Below are positions 19,041 to 29,624 of a stretch of DNA of 64,000 nucleotides, in pieces (positions within the stretch are counted from its first letter, which is position 1; every line of letters starts with the position of its first letter). Origin of the DNA: Mycosarcoma maydis (Eukaryota > Basidiomycota > Ustilaginomycetes > Ustilaginales). The position numbers were made by a program, and so were the translations under genes. The notes beneath the pieces are model-generated. The model ran no database searches, was not told the origin of the DNA, and was given only the letters and a program-made list of their open reading frames with translations. Where the stretch lies: positions 248,001 through 312,000 of the forward strand of contig NC_026488.1 in assembly GCF_000328475.2 (NCBI RefSeq). Direction: 5' to 3'.

Positions 19041-22000
19041 ATGTCGCTGTCAAAGGCAACCACCATCGGCCACGGCCATGATGGCCGTATCGAGCCAGTA
19101 AAGGTGTTTGAGCTCCTACTCGAGCAAGATGGTAGTCCCAACCAGCAAAGGTCTTACATCCGACTTCCAGCTCCCGTGCAGCCCTACGTTCTCCGTATTT
19201 CTATCGAGGCTGGTGCTACCGCCTCTAGCGACGCCTACCTCTGGACTAACTATTCAAACAAGCGCGACGCTTTCGAGCGAACCTCCTTCGAAAAGACGCC
19301 CTTCGCTTCGTCTGCTTCTTCGGCGAATCGTGTCGATCTCCTCATCAAGTCTGCTGGTGTGTTCGAGTTTTATGTCGAATACACCGCCGACGACAATGAC
19401 AAGCCATCCGCAGACCTCTTTGAGAACAAAGAGCAGAAGTCCACCCGCAAAAGAGGCAAGAGCGGCTATTTCAACGTCGATCCCATTCTCAAAGTCGCAG
19501 TACGCAACTCAATCCTCGGTCAAAATGGGAAACCCCTTTCCTCAAGCGACGGCGGCGGTGCGGTCACTAGCAAGCAAGACTTCCTCGCCCTCGATGGCAT
19601 CGTCCTTCAGACCCTCATATCCAAGTGGGCTGGTCCTCTCTCGGAGTGGGGCGTCCATATCAACTCGGCTCGAGACGCCGGCTACAACATGATCCATTTC
19701 CCGCCACTCAACGTACGAGGGGCTAGCAACAGCCCTTATTCGATCGGCGATCAGCACGACTTTTCCCTCGATCTTTTTCCCAAGCAGCTTCAGGGCCGCG
19801 ATCAGAAAGCAGAGCGCGTCAAGCAACTCAAGGCGGCATTACACGACATCAAGTCCAAGCACGGTATCCTCAGCATGAGTGACGTTGTTTGGAATCATAC
19901 CGCGCACAACAGCGAATGGCTCAACGACCATCCCGAAGCCGCCTACAGTCCTGCCAACTCTCCACATCTCCAGCCTGCCGATGAGTTGGAAAAAGCGCTT
20001 TTGAAGCTCAACATGCGCTTGCAGGAGCACGGTGTCCCCGACGAGATCAAATCCGATGCAGACGTGGCCAAGCTCATCGATGCTGTCAAGCAACATGCTC
20101 TAAGACACCTCGACCTCTGGCAATACTACGTCATCGATGTTGAGGCTGCTAAGGAGAGCTTCCAAGCTGCTCTATCCGCTACCAAGGCCCAGTCCGGCTC
20201 CGAAGGCGCCATTCGAGCCGACCTCAAGGACGCTGCGGCTAGAATTCGCGCATCTGCTGTGCAGAATGAATTGACACTGTCAGGCCGATTCGCAACGACC
20301 ATCGATGCTCAGGAAACCGTCAGGATCTTCCACTCCGATCTCGGCCTGACCGATACCGAAGAAGCAGCCAGCTTCTTTGCCAAAGTTGTGGACGAAGTAA
20401 ATGCCTCTTACTATGCCACATACGACGACGACGTCAAAGCGATCCTCAGCAACCTCGAAGGCCGTCTCAAGTTCACCCGACTCGATCCAAATGGCCCACA
20501 GCTCGGAAAGATCTCCTCCGAAAGCCCCTTTTTCGAGCCGTACTTCACTCGTCTGGACCCCAAGCACCCTAGCACCGCTGGCCGTGATGCCAAGGAGCTC
20601 TCTCTCGCCAACAACGGCTGGATATGGGCAGCCAACCCGCTGGAAGATTTTGCTTCCAACAAATCGCGTGTCTATCTTAGGCGTGAGCTCATTGTTTGGG
20701 GAGACTGCGTCAAGCTCAGGTACGGCTCGGGTCCACAAGATTCACCCTATCTCTGGAAACACATGGAGGAGTACACTAAGTTGCTCGCCTCCAACTTTGA
20801 TGCCATCCGAATCGACAACTGTCATTCAACGCCGATTCACGTCGGGGAGCACTTCCTTGACATTGCCAGGAAGGTCAATCCCAACCTCTACGTCTGCGCT
20901 GAGTTGTTCACTGGTAGTGCCGAGATGGACGTGCACTTCGTCAGCCGACTTGGCATTAACTCGCTCATCCGTGAGATGGAGAATGGTCACGACCCCAAAG
21001 AAGAGAGCCGGTTGCTGTATCGATTCGGTGTCAACAAACCGATCGGCTCCATGGACGGTGCCTGTCTCACTACGGCTGCCAAACTTTCCCTGCCAGAGGC
21101 AAACCTGAAGGACGCCGACTGCCTTGTCGAGCAACTCACTGGCTCCAACCCTCACGCGCTCTTCATGGACGTGACGCATGACAATGAGACTCCCACCATG
21201 AAGCGCACCACGGAAGACGCCATCACTATGGGCGCTCTTGTTGCCTTTTCTTGGTCCGCCATCGGAAGCACCAAGGGCTTCGACGATCTCTACCCCAAGA
21301 CGCTTGACGTCGTCCAGGAAACTCGACTTTACCGTCCTATCAGCAACCCAGAGGACAGCGGTATTGGTGCTATCAAGCGCGTCGTCAACCACTTGCACGT
21401 CGAGATGGTGCGAAACGGCTTCTCTGAGGGACATGTTCACCAGGAGAATGATTATCTGCTCATGCATCGCGTGCACCCGCAGACGCACCAGGGCTTTGTG
21501 TGTCTCGCACACACCGCTTTCCAGAAGGGGTCCAAGGACCGTGGGCAGGCTGGTCCCTTCAAGCTCGACCGAACCCGCGTCACTTATATCCTCGGCAAAT
21601 CACTCGAAGTCACCAGCAACGATGCCAAAAGCGATGACAAGTATCTTGACGGAGTGCACGCCAAGCTCATCGATCTTGCTGAGCCCGAGGTGCGCGTCAC
21701 CGAAGACAGCCGTCGTCTGCGCTATTCCGAGATCGTGGTGCCCGACTTCTTTCCCCCCGGAAGCGTAATGCTCTTTGCCACCGAGATGGAGAACATAGAC
21801 CATGACATCGATTCGCAATGCCTCTCGGGAGCAGATGAGGCGATGGCCAACCTTGATCTCGTCGATCTCAATGCGGTCCTCTACCGTGCTGATGGCGAGG
21901 AGAAGGACGTCACAGAGGGAAGCGATGGCGTATACACCATTCCCAACAGCGAGGCGCTCGTCTACTGTGGTCTTGAGGGCTGGATGGCTGTGTTGCGTCC

Positions 22001-23747
22001 AATCATCGACTCTAATGACCTCGGTCACCCTCTGTGCGGGCATCTGCGAGATGGCACATGGGCTCTCGACTACGTTCACAACAGGCTCGTGAAGCAAACC
22101 AATGTACTGCCTCGATTGGCCGAACCGGCAAAGTGGCTGGCTCAACGTTTCGATCTCATCAAAGACTCGGCACCTAACTTTATGCGCCCAAAGTACTTTG
22201 CGCTGGTGATCAAAGCGGCCTATGACGCCGCCGTGCGCAAGGCTCTGTCGCGCATGTCGCCGATCATCAAGGACGGCCATGACTTTATCAAGGCGCTTGC
22301 CCTCTGCTCTGTCCAAATGAACGGCCTGGTCAAGTCAGCTTCGTTGTGGCCTGACAAGCAAGTGGCTTCCATGGCTGCGGGCCTGCCCTTCTTCGCTGCT
22401 TCATGGGCGAGACTGTGGGGTCGCGATGTCTTCATCTCTCTTCGTGGTCTCTATCTCGTCACTGGAATGTTTGAGGCGGCCAGGGAGCATATCTTGGCTT
22501 TCGGCTCAACGCTCAAGCATGGCATGATTCCCAACTTACTTGATTCTGGTAAAACCCCCCGATACAACTGCCGAGATGGTCCTTGGTTCTTTGCCCAAAA
22601 TGTGCAAGACTACACCAAGATGGTACCGAATGGTGAAGCGATTTTGAGCGAGAAAGTTGCCAGACGTTTCCCACTCGATGACGAGTGGGTTCCTTGGGAC
22701 GATCCTAAGGCTTTCGCACACAAGAGCACGGTGGCTGAGCTCATTCAAGAAATTTTGCAGCGCCATGCATCTGGCATTCACTTCCGTGAGTACAATGCCG
22801 GGCCGGCGATCGATAACGACATGCATCCAGAAGGGTTCAACATCGACGTTGACGTGGATTGGGAGAGCGGTATCATCTTTGGCGGTAACGAGCACAATTG
22901 CGGAACCTGGCAGGACAAGAACGGATCCTCCGCCAAGGCCGGTAACAAAGGTATTCCCGGTTCGCCCCGTAACGGAGCTGCGATCGAAATCACCGCGCTT
23001 CTGAAAAGTACTCTCAGCTGGATTGTCGGACTGCAAAGGAAGGGTGTCTGGAAGGAGGGCAAGGGTGTCGAGGCAACTGTCAAGGGCCAAAAGACGCTCA
23101 TTACCTACGAGCAATGGGCTGAACTTCTGCAACAGTCGTTCGAGCGAGCCTACTACATTCCTTTGGACGCTAGCGAGGACAGCTCGTATGACCTCGACGC
23201 CAAGCTCGTCAACCGCCGCGGTGTCTACAAGGACGTGTATGGCTCTTCCAAAGGTCGCGAATGGGCGGACTATCAGTTCCGCTCCAACTTTCCTATCGCC
23301 ATGTGCGTTGCACCCGAGCTGTTCAAGCCTGAGCATGCCATGAACGCTCTGAACAAGGCTCGCGAAATTCTTGTCGGGCCTCTGGGGATGAAGACGCTCG
23401 ATGCGTCCGATTGGAACTACCGTCCAAACTACAACCAGCTCGACACGGACGATCCTGCCACGTCGTGCGGATGGAACTACCACAATGGCCCCGAGTGGGT
23501 TTGGCTGCGAGGATATTACCTGCGCGCTGTGGCCATTTTTGGAGCTAAAGCCGGCGTCGAGCGCTCGGTGCTCAACCATCGCATCAACAGTATGATGCTT
23601 GAGCACCGAAAGCATATCCGCACCTCGCCTTGGGCGGGTCTTCCTGAGCTCACCAATGCTGATGGTGCTCATTGCCCGGACTCGTGCGCCACTCAAGCAT
23701 GGAGTGCCGCTGCACTCCTCGATGCCTTGGAGGAGATGGCCAAGTAG
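19041..23747 (+). CDS. GDB1: Glycogen debranching enzyme
   Basis: This is an intronless 1568-residue bifunctional enzyme, close to the 1536 residues of the yeast protein. The N-terminal half is the 4-alpha-glucanotransferase (GH13-like). It shows DVVWNHTA, the nucleophile region IRIDNCHSTP (Asp about 592) and the acid/base region YVCAELFTGS (Glu about 621). The C-terminal half is the amylo-alpha-1,6-glucosidase (GH133-like), with WARLWGRDVFISLRGLYLVTG, then GMIPNLLDSG and NCRDGPWFFAQNVQDY. Together these move maltotriosyl branches and hydrolyse the alpha-1,6 branch point during cytosolic glycogen breakdown. The start is the first ATG after a CT-rich leader. The next gene downstream converges on it. 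Confidence 0.97.
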   Translation: MSLSKATTIGHGHDGRIEPVKVFELLLEQDGSPNQQRSYIRLPAPVQPYVLRISIEAGATASSDAYLWTNYSNKRDAFERTSFEKTPFASSASSANRVDLLIKSAGVFEFYVEYTADDNDKPSADLFENKEQKSTRKRGKSGYFNVDPILKVAVRNSILGQNGKPLSSSDGGGAVTSKQDFLALDGIVLQTLISKWAGPLSEWGVHINSARDAGYNMIHFPPLNVRGASNSPYSIGDQHDFSLDLFPKQLQGRDQKAERVKQLKAALHDIKSKHGILSMSDVVWNHTAHNSEWLNDHPEAAYSPANSPHLQPADELEKALLKLNMRLQEHGVPDEIKSDADVAKLIDAVKQHALRHLDLWQYYVIDVEAAKESFQAALSATKAQSGSEGAIRADLKDAAARIRASAVQNELTLSGRFATTIDAQETVRIFHSDLGLTDTEEAASFFAKVVDEVNASYYATYDDDVKAILSNLEGRLKFTRLDPNGPQLGKISSESPFFEPYFTRLDPKHPSTAGRDAKELSLANNGWIWAANPLEDFASNKSRVYLRRELIVWGDCVKLRYGSGPQDSPYLWKHMEEYTKLLASNFDAIRIDNCHSTPIHVGEHFLDIARKVNPNLYVCAELFTGSAEMDVHFVSRLGINSLIREMENGHDPKEESRLLYRFGVNKPIGSMDGACLTTAAKLSLPEANLKDADCLVEQLTGSNPHALFMDVTHDNETPTMKRTTEDAITMGALVAFSWSAIGSTKGFDDLYPKTLDVVQETRLYRPISNPEDSGIGAIKRVVNHLHVEMVRNGFSEGHVHQENDYLLMHRVHPQTHQGFVCLAHTAFQKGSKDRGQAGPFKLDRTRVTYILGKSLEVTSNDAKSDDKYLDGVHAKLIDLAEPEVRVTEDSRRLRYSEIVVPDFFPPGSVMLFATEMENIDHDIDSQCLSGADEAMANLDLVDLNAVLYRADGEEKDVTEGSDGVYTIPNSEALVYCGLEGWMAVLRPIIDSNDLGHPLCGHLRDGTWALDYVHNRLVKQTNVLPRLAEPAKWLAQRFDLIKDSAPNFMRPKYFALVIKAAYDAAVRKALSRMSPIIKDGHDFIKALALCSVQMNGLVKSASLWPDKQVASMAAGLPFFAASWARLWGRDVFISLRGLYLVTGMFEAAREHILAFGSTLKHGMIPNLLDSGKTPRYNCRDGPWFFAQNVQDYTKMVPNGEAILSEKVARRFPLDDEWVPWDDPKAFAHKSTVAELIQEILQRHASGIHFREYNAGPAIDNDMHPEGFNIDVDVDWESGIIFGGNEHNCGTWQDKNGSSAKAGNKGIPGSPRNGAAIEITALLKSTLSWIVGLQRKGVWKEGKGVEATVKGQKTLITYEQWAELLQQSFERAYYIPLDASEDSSYDLDAKLVNRRGVYKDVYGSSKGREWADYQFRSNFPIAMCVAPELFKPEHAMNALNKAREILVGPLGMKTLDASDWNYRPNYNQLDTDDPATSCGWNYHNGPEWVWLRGYYLRAVAIFGAKAGVERSVLNHRINSMMLEHRKHIRTSPWAGLPELTNADGAHCPDSCATQAWSAAALLDALEEMAK

Positions 23748-24128
23748 CGTTGTCTTTCTGCCCAACCAAGGCTTTACCTCTTTCTATCGTTCTCACGGCT
23801 CATATTTGTCTAGATTAGATCCATAAGTTAAGTTAACTAGTAGGAATTGCAGTGCTGTTGTTTGAGAATCGCACATGCGCTGTTTCGCATACGCACACAC
23901 GACAGCTTGAAACGAGAGCGAGACCGAGACGAAAAGGATTTGGGACTGCTCGCACGACAAGCAGAGGCTCAAAGGGCTCACGGTCGGTGATCTGGGCGTT
24001 TCAGTGTCAAACCGAATGAAGTCGTGAGTTGGCAGGGGGGGGGGGGTAACTTTATGATTTCCCATGTGCGATTTCTTGACGACGTTCAAGGATGTCGAAT
24101 TTTGAGGGCGACGCAGAACCCCTAGTGG
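23748..24128. other. Intergenic between convergent 3' ends
   Basis: No gene was seen. An eleven-base G run lies near 24036-24047. Confidence 0.6.
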
Positions 24129-25681
24129 TCATGCGTTAGAAGCGTTTTCTGCCGAGCCAACAAAGTCGTCTAGGACGTCCATGAGTGCAGCTGCATTGTT
24201 AGGGTTGCTGAGCTGTTGCATTTACGCATGTCAAAGTCAAAGTTGGGCGCAAGTCAGCGTCGGCAGGCATTTCGAGATGAAAAGTTGGGAGATGTGCCTA
24301 CCTTGATAGCATAATGCACGGGTTTTGTGTCTTCCAAGGCGACGATGCGAACGAACTTTTCGTGAAGCTCGCACTTCATTCCCTTGAAAAGTGCGACGTT
24401 GAGAATGACTCTGAGAATGCCATCGGCCCTCATGACGAGACGAGCTGCGCGTTTGTCGGCTGGGCTCTTTGGGACGTTGACACGCAGCGTGCCGGTACCT
24501 CGTTCTTTCCAAGACTGGTCTGGGGCCATAGTGTATAACTTGGCGCGGATGCTGTGAATGCTTTCTTCATCTTCTTCTCCGGTTTTCGCTGTGTCGGTGA
24601 GATTTCACGTGGTCAGTGAGCTGGAGCATGAACGAAGGACAGGTATTGGGCGCAACGTGAACCACTTACATTCCACCTCGGTTGGCTCAAGCAGCGGCTT
24701 TGTCCTTGTCTCGGAGGCAGCAACAGTGTCCTTGTCATGATTGAGAAGCTTCTCCGTGAAGCTGGCCCTGTCATCGACAGATTGTGACTTGTCGGAGTCT
24801 TTCTCAGATACCGTAGGGGAGGCGGCTTTTGGCTTGGCTAACGGACTAGCGCCTGCGAAAGCACCGAAACCAAATGTGGAGCCTTTGACAATGGGCTTTG
24901 AGGACACAGATACTAGAGGAGACACGGATCCATTTTCTTCGTGGTGAACACCAATGCTGGAGCCGAGGCTGCTGGGTTTGATCCCTGCTCCGGCTAGAGG
25001 TGAGGAGCTTTTGGCAGAGAAAGCAGAAAACCCGCCTCTGCTAGTGGTAGCAGACGAGGACCCTGAGGAGGAAGGGACCGAGCTGAAAGGAGAGGATTTC
25101 GAGCTGAAAGAAGAGAAGGTTGGCTGAGTGCGAGCGGGTGGTTGCTGGGACGCTTTGGTTGGCTGTGCGAGCGCAAATTTTGTCTGGGACTCGGTCGTTT
25201 CTGCAGGCCCCTGAGCAGTTTTGGAGGCAGCGTCTTGTACTGTTTCGTCGACTTCGGACGTGCTAGAAGAGGGAACGGGTGCTGACTCGGCAAATTTGAG
25301 CTCGAGCTCCTTGGTGCTCAACTCGTCCACCTTTTTGCGGATTTGACCAACCTTTTCTGTCTCGGCTGCATGGTTGACAGTATCGTCATCGTCTTCTTCC
25401 TGCAGCGAGTCCTCAAGCCGATTCTTCTTGGTTGGTATAGCTTCAGCAGCTCGGGAAGGTGTGAGCTGCGAAGGCTCGAGGCTTCCTTCTCGTTCTCTTT
25501 TGCGACGCGAAGTGGCGTCCTCCGAGGGTTCTTTGTCCGTCACTGCTTTGGATGTGGAAGCGGGAGAAGAAGGTTGAGGCGAGGGCGATGACTGCTGCGA
25601 AGACGATGGAGGTTGCGGCTCTCGCGTGTTCTCGACGTCTGCCTTTGGAGCTGGGTCGAGCTCGGCTTTGGCATCTGACAT
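24129..25681 (-). CDS. Ran-binding domain protein, RanBP3/Yrb2-like (460 aa, three exons)
   Basis: Exon 1 is 25681-24670, exon 2 is 24588-24302 and exon 3 is 24212-24129. Both introns are GT-AG (81 and 89 bp), and the total of 1383 nt stays in frame. The N-terminal two thirds are disordered and Ser-rich with a basic segment (RRKREREGSLEPS), a KKNRLED motif and a few FG-type motifs (FGFGAFAG). The C-terminal third is a Ran-binding domain, starting with TGEEDEESIHSIRAKLY and continuing with WKERGTGTLRVN, RLVMRADG and ALEDTKPVHYAIK. This order is typical of RanBP3/Yrb2, a nuclear cofactor of CRM1-dependent export, rather than of cytosolic RanBP1. Nup50/Nup2 relatives have a similar layout and are the main alternative. 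Confidence 0.85.
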
Positions 25682-25854
25682 GATGGAAAGTACCGGTAAA
25701 GTGTGTGCTGAGCTGACGAACAAGAGACGGCTGCAGCGAACCAACTAGACTGGTCGCTGCCGATCAATTTGAGACTGCGAGTATAGAAGAGCAGCAACGA
25801 TGAGAAGAAGGCGGTGGTTGGTGGTTGCTATCAGAGAATTGATGAGTCGTGAGT

Positions 25855-26200
25855 GTTGTGTTTCGTGTGCGCCTCTTCACGATTCGTGATTCACAGATTG
25901 GCCTCCACTTTTGCTCGGCTCCGATCGCGGCACGCTGAGGTTGAGTAGAGGGCGAAAGAAGGGATCAAAACAGCCGTGTGTGCAGTTCGTGGTTCAGTCG
26001 TGGGTTAGGTTGGACAATCGTGAATCACGAATCGTGAATAATTAATTGAAATTTGTGAAATTTCGCCAGAGAACAGAGCGCAGGCTGCACCGACAACCTA
26101 CTCACAACTCACACAGGAAGCTCAAATCACGAATCACAAAAGGTGTATACTTGTGGACGGCTTGGCGCGTGCACACATTCGTGATTTTGATCAGCTAGAC
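25855..26200. repeat. Heptamer copies in a divergent promoter region
   Basis: The 780-bp gap 25682-26461 separates two divergent genes. Copies such as TTCACGATTCGTGATTCAC (25877-25895) and AATCGTGAATCACGAATCG (26018-26036) lie here. The last 200 bp before 26462 are CT- and TTTC-rich leader sequence. Confidence 0.8.
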
Positions 26201-26461
26201 AGAGACAGACTCTCCCCCTAAGCAGGCTTCTAATCAGTGCAGCTCACCAGCTCAGTGGAAACCACGCTCGCTTTCAAGATTGTCACATCATCTCTCTTTT
26301 CATATTCCTACCGAACCGTACTTGTTCCATCAATTGTTTTTTTACTCTGCAACATTCACACCATCATCACCATCCTCGATCACTGTCGGAGCATCGACAT
26401 TCTCTATACCAGATCAAAGGCGTTGCGATTCGAGTAAACGGCCAAGGAGCAAGCCATTGCC

Positions 26462-27466
26462 ATGTCGAGCCGTCCTATGAACGATGAGGAGGTTCTCTCC
26501 GAGATGAAGAAGATGGTAGGTAACCAATACATAGCGATTTCTTGCTACAACCTATGCTCAAGGCAATCTCGGGTGCACCGACTCTTACTGATTGTATTTG
26601 AGTGCATCCCAACCAATGATCTTAGGTGGCCTTCATTAAACAAGAGGCAGTCGAGAAGGCTCGCGAGATTCAGATCAAGGCCGACGAAGAGTTTGCCATC
26701 GAAAAGGCCAAGATTGTTCGTCAGGAAGCCATCAACATTGAGTCGCAGTACGACAAGAAGATCAAGCAGGCCGAGGTTGCCCAGAAGATGTAAGTCTCGA
26801 TCCGCCTTGACCATTCCCGATAGTTCGGTTGAGAAGGGTTGATTTTTGCTGAAACGCATTCTACGCTTTGTTGGCTTCAACACAGTGCGCAATCCAACCA
26901 GACCAACAAGTCGCGATTGAAGATCCTGCAGACCCGTGAACAGCATCTCCAATCTCTGTTTGACGCTGCACGCGAGAAGCTCGATGGCATCGCCAAGGAC
27001 CAGGACAAATACAAGAAGCTCTTGGCGGAGCTCATCCTCCAGGGGCTGCTTCTCCTCATGGAGCCCAAGGTGACTGTCACTGTCAAATCGAGCGATGTGC
27101 AGCTCGCACAAGATGCGGCAAAGCAGGCCGAGAATGACTTTAAAGAAAAGTCGGGCAAGACCACCAGCGTCACTGTTCAAGAAGGTCTCGACAAGGGCAG
27201 CGCTGGCGGTGTACTGCTCGCAGGCCATGCCGGAAAGATCACCATCAACAACACACTCGACGAGCGTCTGCGTCTCCTCGAGGATCGCATGCTTCCCGAG
27301 ATCCGACTCGATCTTTTCGGGCCCAACCAGAACCGCAAGTGAGTACCAAGCTCGAGTTCCTAGCAGCTATCCTGATACACGCCAATGTCTATGTGACTCG
27401 AGGAATCTAAACTGACCTTTCCCTTGCACTGATTCCACATTTGCTCATCACAGGTTCAACACTTAG
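26462..27466 (+). CDS. VMA4: V-type proton ATPase subunit E (227 aa, four exons)
   Basis: Exons are 26462-26515, 26626-26789, 26886-27338 and 27454-27466, giving 684 nt. All introns are GT-AG. The last exon only completes a Lys codon and adds FNT-stop. The product begins MSSRPMNDEEVLSEMKKM and continues with VAFIKQEAVEKAREIQIKAD, both typical of subunit E, and KIAQSNQTNKSRLKIL spans the second junction. The C-terminal part includes RMLPEIRLDLFGPN, the conserved family ending. Subunit E forms the peripheral stalks of the vacuolar proton pump together with subunit G. The length agrees with other fungal orthologues (226-233 residues). Intron density is high for this neighbourhood. Confidence 0.95.
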
Positions 27467-27824
27467 ATATTGTCGCTTGAACCTAGTCCCTGCCTAGTAG
27501 CCACGACCAAGCTCAGTGAGCTTATCTTTCTCCTGATCTCTCTCTTACACGTCAATCTGATATCCTGCCTTGATTGCGCGCCGTGTGCCCAGTATTTTGT
27601 TGGCGCCGCTTATGAGCGTCTCGTCTGACGCTCTTACACTCTCGCTCACACATCGAAGACAGCACGATGGAAAAGCGCAGTAGGAAAAGCCAGGATTGCT
27701 GGACGGGAACCTAAATGTACAGAGTGCGTGTGCGTGAAATGTGAAGCAGTCGACACGGCCAAAGTGTGTGTGACTGCCTCTTTTAAAGGTAAACAGATAG
27801 CTGGGCATGCGAAGCGTAGTAAAA
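27467..27824. other. Intergenic between convergent 3' ends
   Basis: Nothing recognisable was seen beyond the 3' ends of the two flanking genes. Confidence 0.6.
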
Positions 27825-28751
27825 TCAAGGACGCTCGCCACGAGGAAGCGACCACTGACAGCTGAGGATGAGGTTGTCGTAACCCCTGCCGTCGACCTTT
27901 TGCCTTGCACGATCGGCGTCTTCCCTGTTCTCGAAGCTGACGAAAGCGTAACCTTTGCAGATGCCCGTTTCGCGGTCACGACCGACGTATACACGAACCA
28001 CACGCCCAAAGCGCATGAAGAGCTCCCTGAGATCATCATCGTCCGCATCCTCGCTGAGGTTGGTGACACGCAGGGTGGGCAAGTCGTCTCTGGACATGCC
28101 TCCAAGGCCACCCATCTTCTCGCCGGGACCCTTTGCGCCACCACGCATGCTGGGTGGAACGTACTTGCCGCCTGCACTCGCAGCGACAGCAGGGTTGGTG
28201 GGGTCCATGCCAGCAAGAGGGGTCATGGAACCGTCGCCTCCCTCCGGAGTGTCTGCACCAGCACCAGGAATGGCCTCGAGCGTATCCTTGTAAGGACATT
28301 TTGTGGTGAAATGGTCTCCCTTACAAAGTCGGCAGACAATACGCTTGTTGGCGAGCTGCTGTCGCATCTTGTCCATGTCGTCCACCTCGGGCTCGGCGGT
28401 TTTGTTGCCGGCCGACATTTTGAGGACGACATTCTCACCAATGGTGGTGGTGGCAGAGTGAGGACCGGCGGCCTTGCCCTTCTCCTGACCGAACTTTGTC
28501 CAGGTCTTGCGTTCTGCAACTTCGTGGTTGACTTTGGTCTTGACGAGCGTCCTCTTGACTCGTCGGGTGATCTTGATCTTTTTGCCATCTGGGTTGGTTC
28601 GGTATTCGATGACAACCTTGACACCGTTTCCCTCATCACGCTCCTCGATGCGGGGAGCGTCGCCAACAACCGGCTCGTCGAATTCGTCGGCCCAGTTCAT
28701 GGGCTTGCCGCCAGCAGGCTGGCTAGTGGAAGGCGCTGCAACAGGAGCCAT
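27825..28751 (-). CDS. TIF35: Translation initiation factor eIF3 subunit g
   Basis: This 308-residue protein starts at the ATG of MAPVAAPSTSQPAGG. An upstream in-frame extension exists but has no conserved sequence. The N-terminal eIF3g domain includes NWADEFDE and a KKIKITRRVKRTLVK segment. A CCHC zinc knuckle (CRLCKGDHFTTKCPY) lies in the middle. The C-terminus is an RRM with RNP2 LRVTNLSED and RNP1 KGYAFVSF. This order is diagnostic of eIF3g, which helps scanning and reinitiation in the cytosolic 43S complex. The length is a little above the yeast protein (274). Confidence 0.96.
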   Translation of the reverse strand: MAPVAAPSTSQPAGGKPMNWADEFDEPVVGDAPRIEERDEGNGVKVVIEYRTNPDGKKIKITRRVKRTLVKTKVNHEVAERKTWTKFGQEKGKAAGPHSATTTIGENVVLKMSAGNKTAEPEVDDMDKMRQQLANKRIVCRLCKGDHFTTKCPYKDTLEAIPGAGADTPEGGDGSMTPLAGMDPTNPAVAASAGGKYVPPSMRGGAKGPGEKMGGLGGMSRDDLPTLRVTNLSEDADDDDLRELFMRFGRVVRVYVGRDRETGICKGYAFVSFENREDADRARQKVDGRGYDNLILSCQWSLPRGERP

Positions 28752-29073
28752 GGCGTGTGAAGATTCGTAAACGTGATGTAGAGTTGATTTTGTTTGTGGT
28801 ATAGATCGATGCAGCGATGCTGTGCAGGTGAAGTTGTCGATCCACAAGTGATATAGGTTGAAAAGACCGAGTATGCGTCGAGTCGGTCTCAAAGGATGAT
28901 GGAGGAAGATCGAGATGGATGTTGGGCAGGTTGAGAAACACAAAAGGTTAGAGCTCAGTAAAGTGGAATTGCAGTGCAGTCACGCTGCAAGAAGCCGCTG
29001 TCGTTCGAGGGTTTAGATTTCGAGCCTCGTGATTGCAGAACAGCAAGCATGCTAAGGAGAGAGCGAGAGAAAA

Positions 29074-29078
29074 GCGAG

Positions 29079-29109
<31 letters not shown>

Positions 29110-29112
29110 CAG
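29074..29112 (+). repeat. (AGAGCC)n simple repeat in a promoter region
   Basis: About six AGAGCC units lie in the 28752-29624 gap between divergent genes. Heptamers follow at 29318-29330 and 29370-29425. No other feature was seen in this gap. Confidence 0.85.
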
Positions 29113-29624
29113 AAGTGGAAGCAAGCAAAATTCACGATTGCGCGTCAGTGTAGAGCCACGAGCGAGCGTGTGTGCGGAGCTGCAGCAATTTTTTTTACAT
29201 TCTTCTCAGATTGTTTTTCGTACGGGACTATACTATCCTGAAGTATTAAAGTCAATCGAAAACACCGTTGGGCAGCCGCCTTTGTGGTCGGTGCCGAATC
29301 GTACATTCGTACATTCTGAATCACGAATCGGCTCCAGAAGAAAGGCAAGAAAAAGTCGAAAAATGCAATCACGAATCGTGAATATTAACTTGACTCGAAC
29401 CTGTCCTACCCGAATCACGAATCGTTGCTGGCCGTGTTTGCTTCTTGAACATTCACTACAACATTACGTCCGTTCTTGGTATCTATCTCCGGGCCGCACC
29501 ATCGAGAGCATCGAGCGCTAGAACCGATTCCGGAGATTCGACAGGTGCTGCTCCTCCAACGCCATCTCAGTCTCATCTGGCTTGTGCTGAAATCAACTCG
29601 AGCATTCGAGTCAAGCATACCATC

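Noticed and set aside
22536..23765. 409-codon antisense frame over the debranching enzyme
   Set aside because: It is a by-product of GC-rich codon bias; the sense strand encodes the conserved glucosidase domain.
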